Of a stretch of 64,000 nucleotides of DNA, positions 53,389 to 63,575 are shown one piece after another. The notes below the pieces were generated by a model. The model had not been told where the DNA came from and did no database searches. It was given only the letters and a program-made list of their open reading frames with translations. The first letter of the stretch is position 1; every line of letters starts with the position of its first letter. Position numbers and translations under genes: made by a program. Source of the stretch: Candidatus Acidiflorens stordalenmirensis (lineage in GTDB: Bacteria > Acidobacteriota > Terriglobia > Terriglobales > Acidobacteriaceae); contig PLIC01000233.1 of assembly GCA_003139995.1 (NCBI GenBank), positions 1 through 64,000 on the forward strand, written 5' to 3'.

Positions 53389-54882
53389 TCAATTTAGGAT
53401 GGACTTCATTGCGGGATATATGCGGCGATATACCGCATACGCCTTTTCCATAACCAGCGAGTCTTCGGAATTCGGACTTATGTTCCGGGCAACGCGCACT
53501 ACGGAGTCGCAGGCAGCGTCCACCGACGGCCATGCTTTGGCGCCGACTCCCGCCAAGATTGCGGCTCCGTAGGCGGCGCCTTCTTCCGCCTCGACCGTCT
53601 CAACTCGCTGTCCATAGACGTCCGCTTGAATTTGTTGCCAAAGCGCCGATCTAGCACCACCACCGCCTAGACGAATGGTTTTCACGGGGACTTCGATTTC
53701 TTGAAAAATCGTGAAAGTATCGCGCAAGCTGAAAGCAACTCCTTCCAGGATCGCCCGAATTACATGAGCCCGCGTATGAGACGCCGTCAAGCCAACTAGA
53801 ATCCCGCGCGCCGTTGGGTCGAGGTAAGGAGTACGCTCGCCCATCAAGTAGGGAGCCCACAGCAGACCAGCGCATCCGGGAGGAGCCTTCGCCGCCTCAG
53901 TGGTGAGACTCTCATAGGACTCAAGCTGACCGTCCGCGCCCACGCCAAACTGATCGCGGAACCAGCGAAGAGAAAGCCCCGCAGCCTGGGTTACACCCAT
54001 CACCATCCAACGCCCGGGAACAGCATGGCAAAACGTGTGCAAGCGGCCTCTGGCGTCAAGCGCCGGACGACTGGTTGCAGCGAATACTACTCCCGAGGTT
54101 CCGATGGTCGCGCTCACCGTCCCAGGTGAAACAGCGCCCATGCCAATCGCGCCCGCTGCCTGATCTCCCGCACCGGCCACGACTGGCGTTCCGCTTTGCA
54201 GGCCAGTAGCGGCAGCGCCGGCGGTCGAGATTCGCCCACAGATGTCCGGCGACTCATACAGGGTGGGCAGAAGCGACTCGTCCATTTGAACCAACCCTAA
54301 AATCTCCTTCGACCAGCGGCGGTGGGCAACGTCGAGCAGTAGAGTGCCCGAGGCGTCAGCCACGTCGGTTGCGCGTTCGCCGGTCAGCTCAAATCGCACA
54401 TAGTCTTTGGGCAGCAGGAGCGAGCGAACCCTGCTCCACTTCGCGGCTTCGTTCTCCCGGACCCACAGACACTTAGTCAGTGTGAAGTTGGCGAGTGCGG
54501 GATTGCACGTGAGTCGGATTAAACGTTCGGTACCGATTTGGGCGGTCAAGTCCCGGCTCTGCTTCTCGGTCCTGACATCGCACCAGATCAGCGCAGGTCG
54601 TACGACGCGCGCTTGCTCGTTGAGCAGGACTGCTCCGTGCATTTGTCCGGACAAACCGACGCTCGCAATTTGATCGCCGCGCAGATGGCCTTGTGCCAGC
54701 GCCTTGCGCACAGCCACGCCGCACGCGCGCCACCAGTCACAAGGGTCCTGCTCGGCCCAGCCGATTCGGGGTGATGCAAAGGCTTGGTGCTCCTCCGTGG
54801 CAGAGGCAATGACACGTCCTCTCTCATCGATGACGAGAGCGCGCGTACCTCCAGTGCCTACGTCGATTCCCAGAAAATACAT
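53389..54882 (-). CDS. xylB: Xylulokinase
   Basis: A 497-residue FGGY-family sugar kinase that makes xylulose 5-phosphate. FLGIDVGTGGTRALVIDERG is the phosphate-binding start of the fold, LSGQMHGAVLLN is the substrate motif typical of xylulokinases, and AGAGDQAAGAIGMG and RLGGGGARSALWQQ are the later family motifs. Length is normal. It is divergent from phosphoketolase, across about 620 bases, which uses its product. Another FGGY substrate such as ribulose is less likely given LSGQMHG. Confidence 0.88.
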   Translation of the reverse strand: MYFLGIDVGTGGTRALVIDERGRVIASATEEHQAFASPRIGWAEQDPCDWWRACGVAVRKALAQGHLRGDQIASVGLSGQMHGAVLLNEQARVVRPALIWCDVRTEKQSRDLTAQIGTERLIRLTCNPALANFTLTKCLWVRENEAAKWSRVRSLLLPKDYVRFELTGERATDVADASGTLLLDVAHRRWSKEILGLVQMDESLLPTLYESPDICGRISTAGAAATGLQSGTPVVAGAGDQAAGAIGMGAVSPGTVSATIGTSGVVFAATSRPALDARGRLHTFCHAVPGRWMVMGVTQAAGLSLRWFRDQFGVGADGQLESYESLTTEAAKAPPGCAGLLWAPYLMGERTPYLDPTARGILVGLTASHTRAHVIRAILEGVAFSLRDTFTIFQEIEVPVKTIRLGGGGARSALWQQIQADVYGQRVETVEAEEGAAYGAAILAGVGAKAWPSVDAACDSVVRVARNISPNSEDSLVMEKAYAVYRRIYPAMKSILN

Positions 54883-55503
54883 TCCACAGGTCGCTTTTGC
54901 TTGCCGCCGCCGATCGGCAGCCTTCGTCGCGGAGCGATTATACTTTGATCGTGTACGCTAACGACACAATATGTCACCACGCGTCCGCCGGATTACAAGT
55001 GTTCCACATGGCATATTTCGCGATTGCCTTTCATGCTCTTCGAAGCCACCATCCGGTGTCAATGCTCTTCGCGCACGAAGCGCCGATTCATTCTGCGACC
55101 CACTATTCAACCAGCGGAAACACAAAGCGCACGGGTCACTTTCTGGAAACCACTTAGCGCGCTCGAAAGATTGCCGGAGTTCACCCCCATAATCCACGGC
55201 GTCGCGTTCCCGTAGGTGCCCTGGGCGCTGGCATGGCGCCAAGGCGACCAGTCCGGACGGGGACGCCCGGCTCTCCACCAGCAAGCTTGGATCGACAGCC
55301 GTAACCATCACGCGGTCGCGGCACTAAGCGGAAGGAGTCAAAAGCTCACGAGTTTTCTCGGGATTCCCGCTTGTGCGCATGGGGTCGAATCCTCCATTTC
55401 ACGAAAGTAGTTTCCTGCCGGGATACGCCTTGACCTGTGCTGGCGGAGGTGAGTCCAAGGAATTTAAGATAGGAGACATCGTGAAATAGAAAGGCAGGAT
55501 TCG
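54883..55503. other. Divergent intergenic region
   Basis: A 620-base gap between xylB and the phosphoketolase gene. No RNA gene, repeat or recognisable protein was seen; open frames on both strands (54958-55311 minus, 55216-55410 plus) have no recognisable content. It may hold promoters and the debris of a lost gene. Confidence 0.4.
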
Positions 55504-57933
55504 ATGACTCCCCCAGCCTCGGCAAACTCCGCGCAGAATCGCATTTCTGCTCAGCCCCTCACGCCCGAAGAGCTGCGCAAGATCGACGCCTACTGGCGCG
55601 CGGCCAACTATCTTTCCGTGGGCCAGATTTATCTGTACGCCAATCCGCTGCTTCGCGAGCCTCTGAAGATCGAGCACATCAAGCCGCGGCTGCTGGGGCA
55701 CTTTGGGACGACGCCCGGCCTGAATTTCATCTACGCCCATTTCAATCGCCTGATCAAGAACCACGATCTGAATGTCATCTACATTGCCGGCCCCGGCCAC
55801 GGCGGGCCCGGACTGGTCGCGAATACCTACCTGGAGGGTACCTACAGCGAGTTTTATCCGAACATCACTCAAAACGAAGAGGGCCTGCAGAAGCTGTTCA
55901 AGCAATTTTCTTTTCCCGGAGGAATTCCGAGCCACGCAGCGCCCGAAACTCCGGGTTCCATCCACGAGGGTGGAGAACTGGGTTATTCGATCATGCACGC
56001 TTGCGGGGCGGTGTTCGACAACCCGGACCTGCTCGCATGTTGCGTGGTGGGAGACGGCGAGTCGGAAACGGGGCCGCTGGCTACGAGCTGGCATGGCAAC
56101 AAATTTCTGAATCCGGCACGAGACGGCGCCGTGTTGCCCATTCTTCATCTCAATGGTTACAAGATCGCGAATCCAACCGTGCTGGCCCGGATGAACGACG
56201 AGGAACTCACTCAGTTCTTCATCGGCCACCACTGGAAACCGTATTTCGTCGAGGGACACGAGCCCGAGGCGATGCATCAACTCATGGCCGGAACGCTGGA
56301 CGCCATCGTGAACGAGATTCGATCGATTCAAGACGCCGCTCGTCAAAGCGACGCTCGTCAAGACAACGCTCGCAGTGGCGGAGATTCTGTCATGCCCACC
56401 TGGCCGATGATCGTCTTGCGCAGCCCGAAGGGATGGACGTGCCCGAAAGTGGTCGATGGAAAGCCCGTCGAGGGCACCTGGCGCGCGCATCAAGTGCCGG
56501 TGGCCGATCTACAGAAGCCGGAACACCTGAAGATTCTTGAAGACTGGATGAGAAGCTATCGTCCGGAGGAATTGTTTGACGAGAACGGCAAGTTCATTTC
56601 CGAACTCGCGGAGCTGGCTCCCAAGGGCGAGCGCAGGATGGGAGCGAATCCACATGCGAACGGCGGCTTGCTGTTGCGCGATTTGGTCATGCCGGACTTT
56701 CGCGATTATGCCGTCGGCGTTTCGAAGCCCGGCACGCAGAATGCGGAAGCCACGCGCGTGCTTGGTGGATTCTTGCGCGACGTGATGAAGCTGAACGCGG
56801 ACTCAAGAAACTTCCGCGTCTTCGGCCCGGACGAGACGGCCTCGAACCGGCTAGAGGCTCTCTATGAAACTACCGATAAGCTGTGGATGGAACCGATCCT
56901 TCCGGTGGACGAATATCTTTCGCAGCACGGCCGTGTGCTGGAGATGCTCAGTGAGCACATGTGCCAAGGCTGGCTGGAAGGTTATCTGCTCACGGGGCGC
57001 CATGGCTTCTTCTCCTGCTACGAAGCGTTTATCCACATCATTGATTCCATGTTTAACCAGCATGCCAAGTGGCTGAAGGTGACGCGCGAGATCGAGTGGC
57101 GGCGTCCGATCGCGTCCCTCAACTACTTGTTGACTTCGCACGTGTGGCGGCAGGATCACAACGGATTCACTCACCAGGATCCCGGCTTCATCGATCATGT
57201 GGTGAATAAGAAAGCCGACATCGTCCGGGTTTACCTTCCGCCCGACGCCAACTGTCTGCTTTCCGTCGCCGATCATTGTCTGCGGAGCCGCCACTATGTC
57301 AATGTGATCGTCGCCGGCAAGCAGCCCGCGTTGCAGTTTCTGGACATGGAGTCGGCCATCGAACACTGCACGACCGGGATTGGGATTTGGGACTGGGCAA
57401 GCACCGACAAGGGGGCCGAGCCCGATGTCGTAATGGCCTGCGCGGGTGACGTCCCCACCCTCGAAACCTTGGCCGCTGTCGATCTCTTGCGGCAGCATTT
57501 TCCCGACATCAGGATTCGGGTGGTGAATGTTGTCGACCTGATGACCATTCAGCCCTCGACCGAGCATCCACATGGTCTCTCCGACGTTGATTTCGATTCC
57601 ATGTTCACGGTGGATAAGCCGGTTATTTTCGCCTATCACGGCTATCCGTGGTTGATTCACCGGCTTACGTATCGCCGGCACAATCATGACAATTTTCATG
57701 TGCGGGGCTACAAAGAAGAGGGCACGACAACAACGCCGTTCGATATGACGGTCTTAAACGATCTTGATCGCTTCCACCTGGCTGGGGATGTGGTGGACCG
57801 CGTTCCCAGACTGCAGAAGGTCGGAGGCCACTTCAAACAGTTGCTGCGCAACCGGCTGGTCGAGCATCGACAATACATTCGCGAACGGGGAGACGATTTG
57901 CCGGCAATCCGGGACTGGACTTGGCCCTACTGA
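55504..57933 (+). CDS. xfp: Xylulose-5-phosphate/fructose-6-phosphate phosphoketolase
   Basis: An 809-residue thiamine-diphosphate enzyme that splits xylulose 5-phosphate (and possibly fructose 6-phosphate) with phosphate to acetyl phosphate and glyceraldehyde 3-phosphate (or erythrose 4-phosphate). Typical segments are [40 protein letters not shown] (cofactor-binding GDGE) and [13 protein letters not shown]. Normal family length. The stop overlaps the acetate kinase start by one base (TGATG), which couples their translation. It acts in the cytoplasm downstream of xylulokinase. Confidence 0.93.
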   Translation: MTPPASANSAQNRISAQPLTPEELRKIDAYWRAANYLSVGQIYLYANPLLREPLKIEHIKPRLLGHFGTTPGLNFIYAHFNRLIKNHDLNVIYIAGPGHGGPGLVANTYLEGTYSEFYPNITQNEEGLQKLFKQFSFPGGIPSHAAPETPGSIHEGGELGYSIMHACGAVFDNPDLLACCVVGDGESETGPLATSWHGNKFLNPARDGAVLPILHLNGYKIANPTVLARMNDEELTQFFIGHHWKPYFVEGHEPEAMHQLMAGTLDAIVNEIRSIQDAARQSDARQDNARSGGDSVMPTWPMIVLRSPKGWTCPKVVDGKPVEGTWRAHQVPVADLQKPEHLKILEDWMRSYRPEELFDENGKFISELAELAPKGERRMGANPHANGGLLLRDLVMPDFRDYAVGVSKPGTQNAEATRVLGGFLRDVMKLNADSRNFRVFGPDETASNRLEALYETTDKLWMEPILPVDEYLSQHGRVLEMLSEHMCQGWLEGYLLTGRHGFFSCYEAFIHIIDSMFNQHAKWLKVTREIEWRRPIASLNYLLTSHVWRQDHNGFTHQDPGFIDHVVNKKADIVRVYLPPDANCLLSVADHCLRSRHYVNVIVAGKQPALQFLDMESAIEHCTTGIGIWDWASTDKGAEPDVVMACAGDVPTLETLAAVDLLRQHFPDIRIRVVNVVDLMTIQPSTEHPHGLSDVDFDSMFTVDKPVIFAYHGYPWLIHRLTYRRHNHDNFHVRGYKEEGTTTTPFDMTVLNDLDRFHLAGDVVDRVPRLQKVGGHFKQLLRNRLVEHRQYIRERGDDLPAIRDWTWPY

Positions 57934-59183
57934 TGAACGTGCTTGTTCTCAATTCCGGCTCCAGCAGCCAGAAGAGCTGTCTCTACCAAATTGGGGACAC
58001 GCTCCCACAAGATCCCCCGGGTTGCATCTGGGAGGGTAAGATCGAGTGGGCCGATGGCAAGGCTGAGTACTCGATAAGAAACTCTCGCGGAGTCTCCCGA
58101 AAGAACCTGCCATCGGTGGGCTCTCGTGCGCAAGCCATTGAGCGCTTGCTCCAGAGCTTGTGGAGCGGCGAGACGCAAGCGATTTCCAAACCTTCCGATA
58201 TCGATGTTGTCGGACACCGCGTGGTCCACGGCGGTCCGCAGCACTTCGAGCCTACGGTCGTGACCGCTGAGGTCAAGTCGGCGATCCAAAGCGTGTCCGT
58301 TTTTGCGCCACTCCACAATCGCGCCGAACTGCAAGGCATGGAGATCGTCGCGAAATTGTTGGGTCCGGTGCCGCAGATTGCCGTCTTCGATACCGGTTTT
58401 CATCACAACATGCCTTTAGCGGCGGCCACCTACCCTGGTCCCTACGAGTGGTTCGAGCAAGGGATTCGCCGCTACGGATTCCACGGGATCAATCACCAAT
58501 ACTGCGCACAGCGTGCGGCGGAGTTGCTGGGCAAGAACCTGAATTCGCTGAAACTCGTGACTTGCCACCTCGGGAACGGCTGCTCTTTGGCAGCGATTCG
58601 CGACGGCCGAAGCGTGGATACGACCATGGGCTTTACCCCGCTGGAGGGTCTCATGATGGGCACGCGCTCGGGATCGGTGGACCCTGGCGTCCTTACTTAC
58701 TTGATGCGGCGGAGACACTTCTTGGACGAGCAGCTTGACGACGTGCTCAATAAAAAGTCGGGACTACTTGGGATATCGGGAATCTCCAGCGATATGCGGG
58801 AGGTTCTTGACGCTCGCAGGAACGGCACCGAACCCGCAAAAATGGCGCGCGCAAGACTGGCGCTTGATATGTATGTCCATCGCCTGCAATCGGGAATCGG
58901 CGCCATGGTTGCCGTGCTGGGCGGAGCGGATGCTTTGGTATTCACCGCGGGTGTGGGCGAAAACTCGCCGGAAGTTCGCGGTGCGGCGTGCGACAATCTT
59001 GCCTTCCTGGGAGTGCGGCTCGACCAGGAAAAGAATGCACAATCGCCCTTGGACAAGGATAAGGATGTTTCCGCTCCGGATGCGGCGGTTCGCGTTCTGC
59101 TGATTCACGCGCAAGAAGACTGGATGATCGCTCGCGCGTGCTGGAACCTCCTGCAAACCGCGACCACACGCGTGAGCCATTGA
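57933..59183 (+). CDS. ackA: Acetate kinase
   Basis: A 416-residue kinase that turns acetyl phosphate and ADP into acetate and [23 protein letters not shown] is the usual start, followed by FDTGFHHNMP, YGFHGINHQYCAQRA and TCHLGNGCSLAAIRDG. ATG 57933 overlaps the phosphoketolase stop; an in-frame ATG at 57921 has no better site. With xylB and xfp it completes the route from xylulose to acetate with energy gain. Confidence 0.93.
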   Translation: MNVLVLNSGSSSQKSCLYQIGDTLPQDPPGCIWEGKIEWADGKAEYSIRNSRGVSRKNLPSVGSRAQAIERLLQSLWSGETQAISKPSDIDVVGHRVVHGGPQHFEPTVVTAEVKSAIQSVSVFAPLHNRAELQGMEIVAKLLGPVPQIAVFDTGFHHNMPLAAATYPGPYEWFEQGIRRYGFHGINHQYCAQRAAELLGKNLNSLKLVTCHLGNGCSLAAIRDGRSVDTTMGFTPLEGLMMGTRSGSVDPGVLTYLMRRRHFLDEQLDDVLNKKSGLLGISGISSDMREVLDARRNGTEPAKMARARLALDMYVHRLQSGIGAMVAVLGGADALVFTAGVGENSPEVRGAACDNLAFLGVRLDQEKNAQSPLDKDKDVSAPDAAVRVLLIHAQEDWMIARACWNLLQTATTRVSH

Positions 59184-59235
59184 CCCGTAGCCGTTCTGTC
59201 CTCTAGGCTTCGGGAAACATTGCTTTATCAGCAGT

Positions 59236-59251
59236 TGTGATCTGGATCACA
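59236..59251. promoter_or_regulatory. CRP/FNR-type binding site
   Basis: TGTGATCTGGATCACA is a perfect match to the CRP consensus TGTGA-N6-TCACA. It lies 92 bases before the cytochrome c start (59343) and after the ackA stop, so it probably controls the cytochrome genes by an activator of the Crp/Fnr family, none of which is encoded in this window. Confidence 0.6.
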
Positions 59252-59342
59252 GAACCTCGCCCGCAAAGCGTTCAATATAGCGGTTCGTAGATGTATTCTC
59301 GTTCCAAGTTTGTGCCAACGAAAACTCGAATGGAGCTTGAAA

Positions 59343-59669
59343 ATGAAGAGAGTTTACGTCGCAGTGTTTACCCTCGTAACAGCATTGGCTGTTGTTCTCA
59401 GCCTTTCCTTATCGGCGCATGCGCAAAACGCATCCGAGACGCTCTTCAAATCAAAATGTGCCGCTTGCCATGGTCCTGACGGAACCGGTTCGGCGACGGG
59501 GAAGAAACTGGGCGCCCATGATTTTACGACTGCCGAAGTGCAGAAAATGACGGACGCGCAGCTCACGGATACCATCACGAACGGCAAGGGCAAGATGCCC
59601 GCGTATAAGTCTCTGAAGCCGGAAGACATTAAGGGACTGGTAGCTTACATCCGCACTTTGAAAAAATAG
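59343..59669 (+). CDS. Monoheme c-type cytochrome
   Basis: A 108-residue periplasmic electron carrier. A signal peptide (ending near residue 27, AHAQ) is followed by a single heme site CAACHGPDG and a distal methionine in KGKMPAY, a class I cytochrome c. ATG 59343 follows GGAG at good spacing; an upstream in-frame start at 59310 has none. It is the first gene after the CRP-type site and precedes two multiheme membrane cytochromes, to which it may pass electrons. Confidence 0.88.
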   Translation: MKRVYVAVFTLVTALAVVLSLSLSAHAQNASETLFKSKCAACHGPDGTGSATGKKLGAHDFTTAEVQKMTDAQLTDTITNGKGKMPAYKSLKPEDIKGLVAYIRTLKK

Positions 59670-59788
59670 TCCTGGCTGATTCTTGGCATCAAGATTAGGG
59701 AGATTGTCCAGCGCGGCGGATGATCCGGCGGCAAAAGTGGAGTGTGTCTGCGCAGCGGAGCATAGAAGAAAGGGAGTAGCGGCTTCCA

Positions 59789-61237
59789 ATGAACCTGCGA
59801 GAGCGCTTCCGAGACTGGTTGCAGCCCATCTATTTCCTGGGGCAGAATCCCCTCACGCTTACCGGCGCCGTGATCACGACGAGCACAGCGCTTACCACCA
59901 TCGCCTTCTGGTTCTATGAAATCTTCTTGCCGGGGCCGCCGCATCCTTATATTGGCCTTCTGGTTTTTCTGATCCTTCCTGGAATTTTTGTATTCGGCTT
60001 GCTGCTGATTCCAATCGGCATCTGGCTCAGACGGCGAAGTCTGCGCCAGAGCGGGGAACTGCCGGGGGTTTTCCCCGCCATCGACTTGGGGTTGCCCGTG
60101 GTGCGGCGTACCTTGGAGTACGTGGCCGTGGCGACCGTGCTCAATCTTCTCATTGTGGGGACCGCATCCTACCGTGGCGTGGAGTATATGGATTCAGTGA
60201 GTTTCTGCGGGACGACCTGTCACCGCGTGATGGATCCGGAATACACGGCCTATCAGAATTCTCCACACTCGCGTGTGGCGTGTGTCGAGTGCCACATCGG
60301 GCCTGGAGCAGGGTGGTTTGTGCGCTCGAAGCTTTCCGGTCTGCGCCAGGTCTTCGCGGTAACATTTCACACTTATTCGCGCCCCATTCCTTCGCCGGTA
60401 AAGTACCTTCGCCCGGCGCGCGAGACCTGTGAGCAGTGTCACTGGCCACAGCGCTTTACCGGCGATAAGTTCCTGGTGAATACCAGTTACAAGGACGACG
60501 AAAAAAATACGCCTCAGACGGACGTGTTGGTGCTGAAAGTGGGCGGACGCACGTGGCAGGGTTCGGTCGGCATCCACGGGCACCACCTCTCCGACTCGGC
60601 GCGCATCCGCTACATTTCGACCGACGCCGAGCGGATGACAATTCCCGCCGTGTATTACACCGACGATAGCGGGAAGACCACTGAATTCATTTCCACCGAT
60701 GCGAAGCCAACGCAACAACAATTGGACAAGGGAGACCATCGCGTGATGGATTGCGTGGATTGCCATAACCGGCCCACGCATGCCTTCGACTTGCCCGAAA
60801 ACGCCGTGGACAAACAAATGTCGGGCGGGCAGATCAGCACCGGTCTGCCCTACATCAGGAAGAAGGCGGTCGAGGTTCTCAAGGTGAATTATCCGACCCG
60901 CGATGTGGCCCAGCAGAGCATCGCTCGGGAAATCAATAAGTTTTATCAGACGAATTACCCGGCAATCTACCAGGCGCAGCGCACGGTGGTGGAGCAAGCG
61001 GGCGCGGAGGTGGCAAAGATCTACCTGCGCAACGTCTTCCCGGACATGCGTGTGACCTGGGGCACTCATCCGAATAATATTGGGCACAATGATTCACCGG
61101 GCTGCTTCCGCTGCCATGACGGCAGCCATACCAGCGCCGATGGCCAGACCATCCCCAATGACTGTTCCACATGCCATCAGATTCTGGCAGCGGGTGAAGT
61201 AAAGCCTAAGGTTCTGACCGATCTGGGGATGAAGTAG
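59789..61237 (+). CDS. Six-heme NapC/NirT-like membrane cytochrome c
   Basis: A 482-residue cytochrome with three hydrophobic segments (about 20-45, 53-80, 106-128), so anchored in the inner membrane with hemes in the periplasm. The heme sites are CGTTCH (C140-H145, unusual CX3CH with methionine three residues on, VM), CVECH, CEQCH, CVDCH, CFRCH and CSTCH. NapC/NirT-type proteins oxidise menaquinol and pass electrons to periplasmic acceptors. The order with a cytochrome bc-type gene next door is like that of the quinol-oxidising ImcH/CbcL proteins of Geobacter, a comparison from memory. It starts 119 bases after the monoheme cytochrome. Confidence 0.85.
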   Translation: MNLRERFRDWLQPIYFLGQNPLTLTGAVITTSTALTTIAFWFYEIFLPGPPHPYIGLLVFLILPGIFVFGLLLIPIGIWLRRRSLRQSGELPGVFPAIDLGLPVVRRTLEYVAVATVLNLLIVGTASYRGVEYMDSVSFCGTTCHRVMDPEYTAYQNSPHSRVACVECHIGPGAGWFVRSKLSGLRQVFAVTFHTYSRPIPSPVKYLRPARETCEQCHWPQRFTGDKFLVNTSYKDDEKNTPQTDVLVLKVGGRTWQGSVGIHGHHLSDSARIRYISTDAERMTIPAVYYTDDSGKTTEFISTDAKPTQQQLDKGDHRVMDCVDCHNRPTHAFDLPENAVDKQMSGGQISTGLPYIRKKAVEVLKVNYPTRDVAQQSIAREINKFYQTNYPAIYQAQRTVVEQAGAEVAKIYLRNVFPDMRVTWGTHPNNIGHNDSPGCFRCHDGSHTSADGQTIPNDCSTCHQILAAGEVKPKVLTDLGMK

Positions 61238-61260
61238 GGTTGAGCAGCAGGAGATCGATT

Positions 61261-63486
61261 TTGCCGAACAGGACGCGACGCGCAGCAGATATCGTCAGAC
61301 GATTGATCGGACGATCGAGTAGACGACCGAGTTCCGTCTATCTGGTCCTGCTTATCTCGGTCTGTCTTCTTTCCGTTTGCGCGCTGCTGCCCACTCGGAT
61401 TCGGGCCCAAGCGAAAGCGCCCCATCCGCTCAAGCAGGACGAAAGCTGCCTCGCCTGCCACGGCCGGGCGGGAATGACGTCGGCGAGCGGCAAGAGCATC
61501 TCGATTGATCCCGCCAAACATACGGCCAGCGTCCACGGCATTTTGGGTTGCACCGAATGCCACACAAACATCAAGGATTTTCCGCACCCCAACAAAGCAG
61601 CGAAGGTGCAATGCTCGACTTGCCACGCCGACGAAGCTTCCCATGTCTCGGGCAGCATTCATAGCGCGCTCGGCGACGGAGCTTGCCAATCCTGCCACGG
61701 CAATCCACACGAGGTGGCTGCCGCAGCCCAGACGGCGCCCGCAAAGTGCGCGCAGTGCCATGCCGATGAGGTGAAGGAACTCCGGCAAAGCATACACGGA
61801 CAAACGGCCGCGGCAGGCGACCCGGACGCGCCGAACTGCATGTCCTGCCATGGGCCGGTGCATGAGATTGTTGCCTCGAGCGATGCATCCTCGCGGGTCG
61901 CCAAGAAAAATCTGCCGGACACGTGCGCCGCCTGTCACAGCAACCAGCAGTTTCTCTCGCGGCACAAGATTCCATTCGCCCATCCCGTGGAACTCTATCG
62001 GCAAAGTGTGCATGGACGAGCGGTGGCGAATGGGGACGGGGCTGCCGCAGGCTGCTCGGATTGTCACGGGAGCCACGGGATTCTCCCCTCGCAAGATGCG
62101 CGTTCCAAGGTCAACCACTGGAATATCGCGGCGACGTGCGGCCAGTGCCACAAGGACATTAGCAAGACTTATCTGGAAAGTGTGCACGGACAAGCCATGA
62201 TGGCCCGCGTGTCCGCTGCCCCGGTTTGCAGCGACTGCCACGGGGAGCATTTGATCCTGGGGCCGAAAGAGCAGGGATCGCTGGTGAGCGCGGCGCGCGT
62301 CTCAATGGCCACTTGTGGGAGATGTCATAGCGATGAGCGCCTGGAGTTGCGTTACAACCTGCCCGCCGACCGCGTCCCATCCTACGCCGACAGTTACCAC
62401 GGTCTGGCCTCGCGTGGCGGATCGCAGAGTGTTGCCAACTGCGCTTCGTGCCATGGCGTCCACAACATCTTTCCGTCATCCGACCCGCGCTCCACCGTGA
62501 ATACGGCGAACCTTCCCAAGACCTGCGGAAATTGTCACGCCGGCGCGGGCGACCATTTCGTCATCGGGCCGGTGCATGTGAGAACTTCGACCGGCGCCGC
62601 GAATCCGGTCGTGAAGTGGATCCGTTGGACTTACTTGACACTGATCCCGCTGACACTGGGCTTCATGATCGCGCACAACCTGCTGGATTTTCTTTCGAAA
62701 CTTATCCGGCGGCGGCCACGACACGAAACCGGCGAGCAAGTGTCTCGGATGAATCGAAACTTCCGCATTGCCCACTGGGGCGTGGTCCTTAGTTTCCCGA
62801 CATTGGTTGTTACAGGATTCGCGCTCAAGTATCCCGAGGCGTGGTGGGCGCGTCCGCTATTGCTCGGGGAGGGACACTTCGCGTTTCGCGGGTTGGTGCA
62901 TCGCAGCGCGGCGGTCGTGCTTATTGCTTCCACGATTTACCACGTGATTCATCTCTCCCTGATCCGGCGAGACCGCTTGTTCCTGAAAGCGATGCTGCCG
63001 CAGCCAAAAGACGCGACGGATCTGGTGCAGGTCATCACTTACAATCTGGGACTTACTAAGACCGAACCGCGCTTCGCGAAATTCAACTACGCGGAAAAGA
63101 TGGAATACTGGGCATTTATGTGGGGAACGGTGGTGATGACCGTCTCCGGCTGCTTATTGTGGTTTAACAATTTCACGCTGCGTCATTTTCCCAAGTGGAT
63201 TTCGGACGCGGCTACGGCCGTGCATTATTACGAGGCGCTGCTCGCGACTTTCTCTATTTTGATCTGGCACTTCTACATGGTGATCTTCGACCCGCTCGTC
63301 TATCCGATGGATACGGCTTGGATCGACGGCAAAGCCTCCGCGGATCATTACCGCCATTCCCGCCCCGAGTATCTGCGCGCATTGGAACGGGCCCACTTGG
63401 TCGAGTTACCCAAGGAGCCTTCCGATTACGAGGATGATCAGGGAAGTGGCGACGCTCCAAGCGATAACCCACCGGCGAAGAATTGA
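61261..63486 (+). CDS. 13-heme cytochrome c fused to membrane cytochrome b
   Basis: A 741-residue protein. An N-terminal membrane or signal segment (about 27-50) leads to a periplasmic domain (about 60-465) with thirteen CxxCH heme sites: CLACH, CTECH, CSTCH, CQSCH, CAQCH, CMSCH, CAACH, CSDCH, CGQCH, CSDCH, CGRCH, CASCH and CGNCH. The C-terminal part (about 475-700) has four to five membrane segments with histidines in RIAHWGVV, LVHRSAAV, TIYHVIH and ILIWHFYMV, fitting a diheme cytochrome b of the FdnI/HydC kind. This layout is like CbcL. TTG 61261 is chosen because AGGAG at 61248-61252 is well spaced; TTG 61240 in frame is an alternative. Confidence 0.85.
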   Translation: MPNRTRRAADIVRRLIGRSSRRPSSVYLVLLISVCLLSVCALLPTRIRAQAKAPHPLKQDESCLACHGRAGMTSASGKSISIDPAKHTASVHGILGCTECHTNIKDFPHPNKAAKVQCSTCHADEASHVSGSIHSALGDGACQSCHGNPHEVAAAAQTAPAKCAQCHADEVKELRQSIHGQTAAAGDPDAPNCMSCHGPVHEIVASSDASSRVAKKNLPDTCAACHSNQQFLSRHKIPFAHPVELYRQSVHGRAVANGDGAAAGCSDCHGSHGILPSQDARSKVNHWNIAATCGQCHKDISKTYLESVHGQAMMARVSAAPVCSDCHGEHLILGPKEQGSLVSAARVSMATCGRCHSDERLELRYNLPADRVPSYADSYHGLASRGGSQSVANCASCHGVHNIFPSSDPRSTVNTANLPKTCGNCHAGAGDHFVIGPVHVRTSTGAANPVVKWIRWTYLTLIPLTLGFMIAHNLLDFLSKLIRRRPRHETGEQVSRMNRNFRIAHWGVVLSFPTLVVTGFALKYPEAWWARPLLLGEGHFAFRGLVHRSAAVVLIASTIYHVIHLSLIRRDRLFLKAMLPQPKDATDLVQVITYNLGLTKTEPRFAKFNYAEKMEYWAFMWGTVVMTVSGCLLWFNNFTLRHFPKWISDAATAVHYYEALLATFSILIWHFYMVIFDPLVYPMDTAWIDGKASADHYRHSRPEYLRALERAHLVELPKEPSDYEDDQGSGDAPSDNPPAKN

Positions 63487-63575
63487 GATCTCGTAACAAA
63501 ACAATCTAAGGATTCGCAGGCCCAACGTCGCAGGCGCCGGTGTTTGAATCCACCCCCCAAGGAGGCCGGTGAGAA

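Noticed and set aside
55399-56493. 364-codon minus-strand open frame across the start of phosphoketolase
   Set aside because: Contradicts the strongly supported phosphoketolase frame and has no motif.
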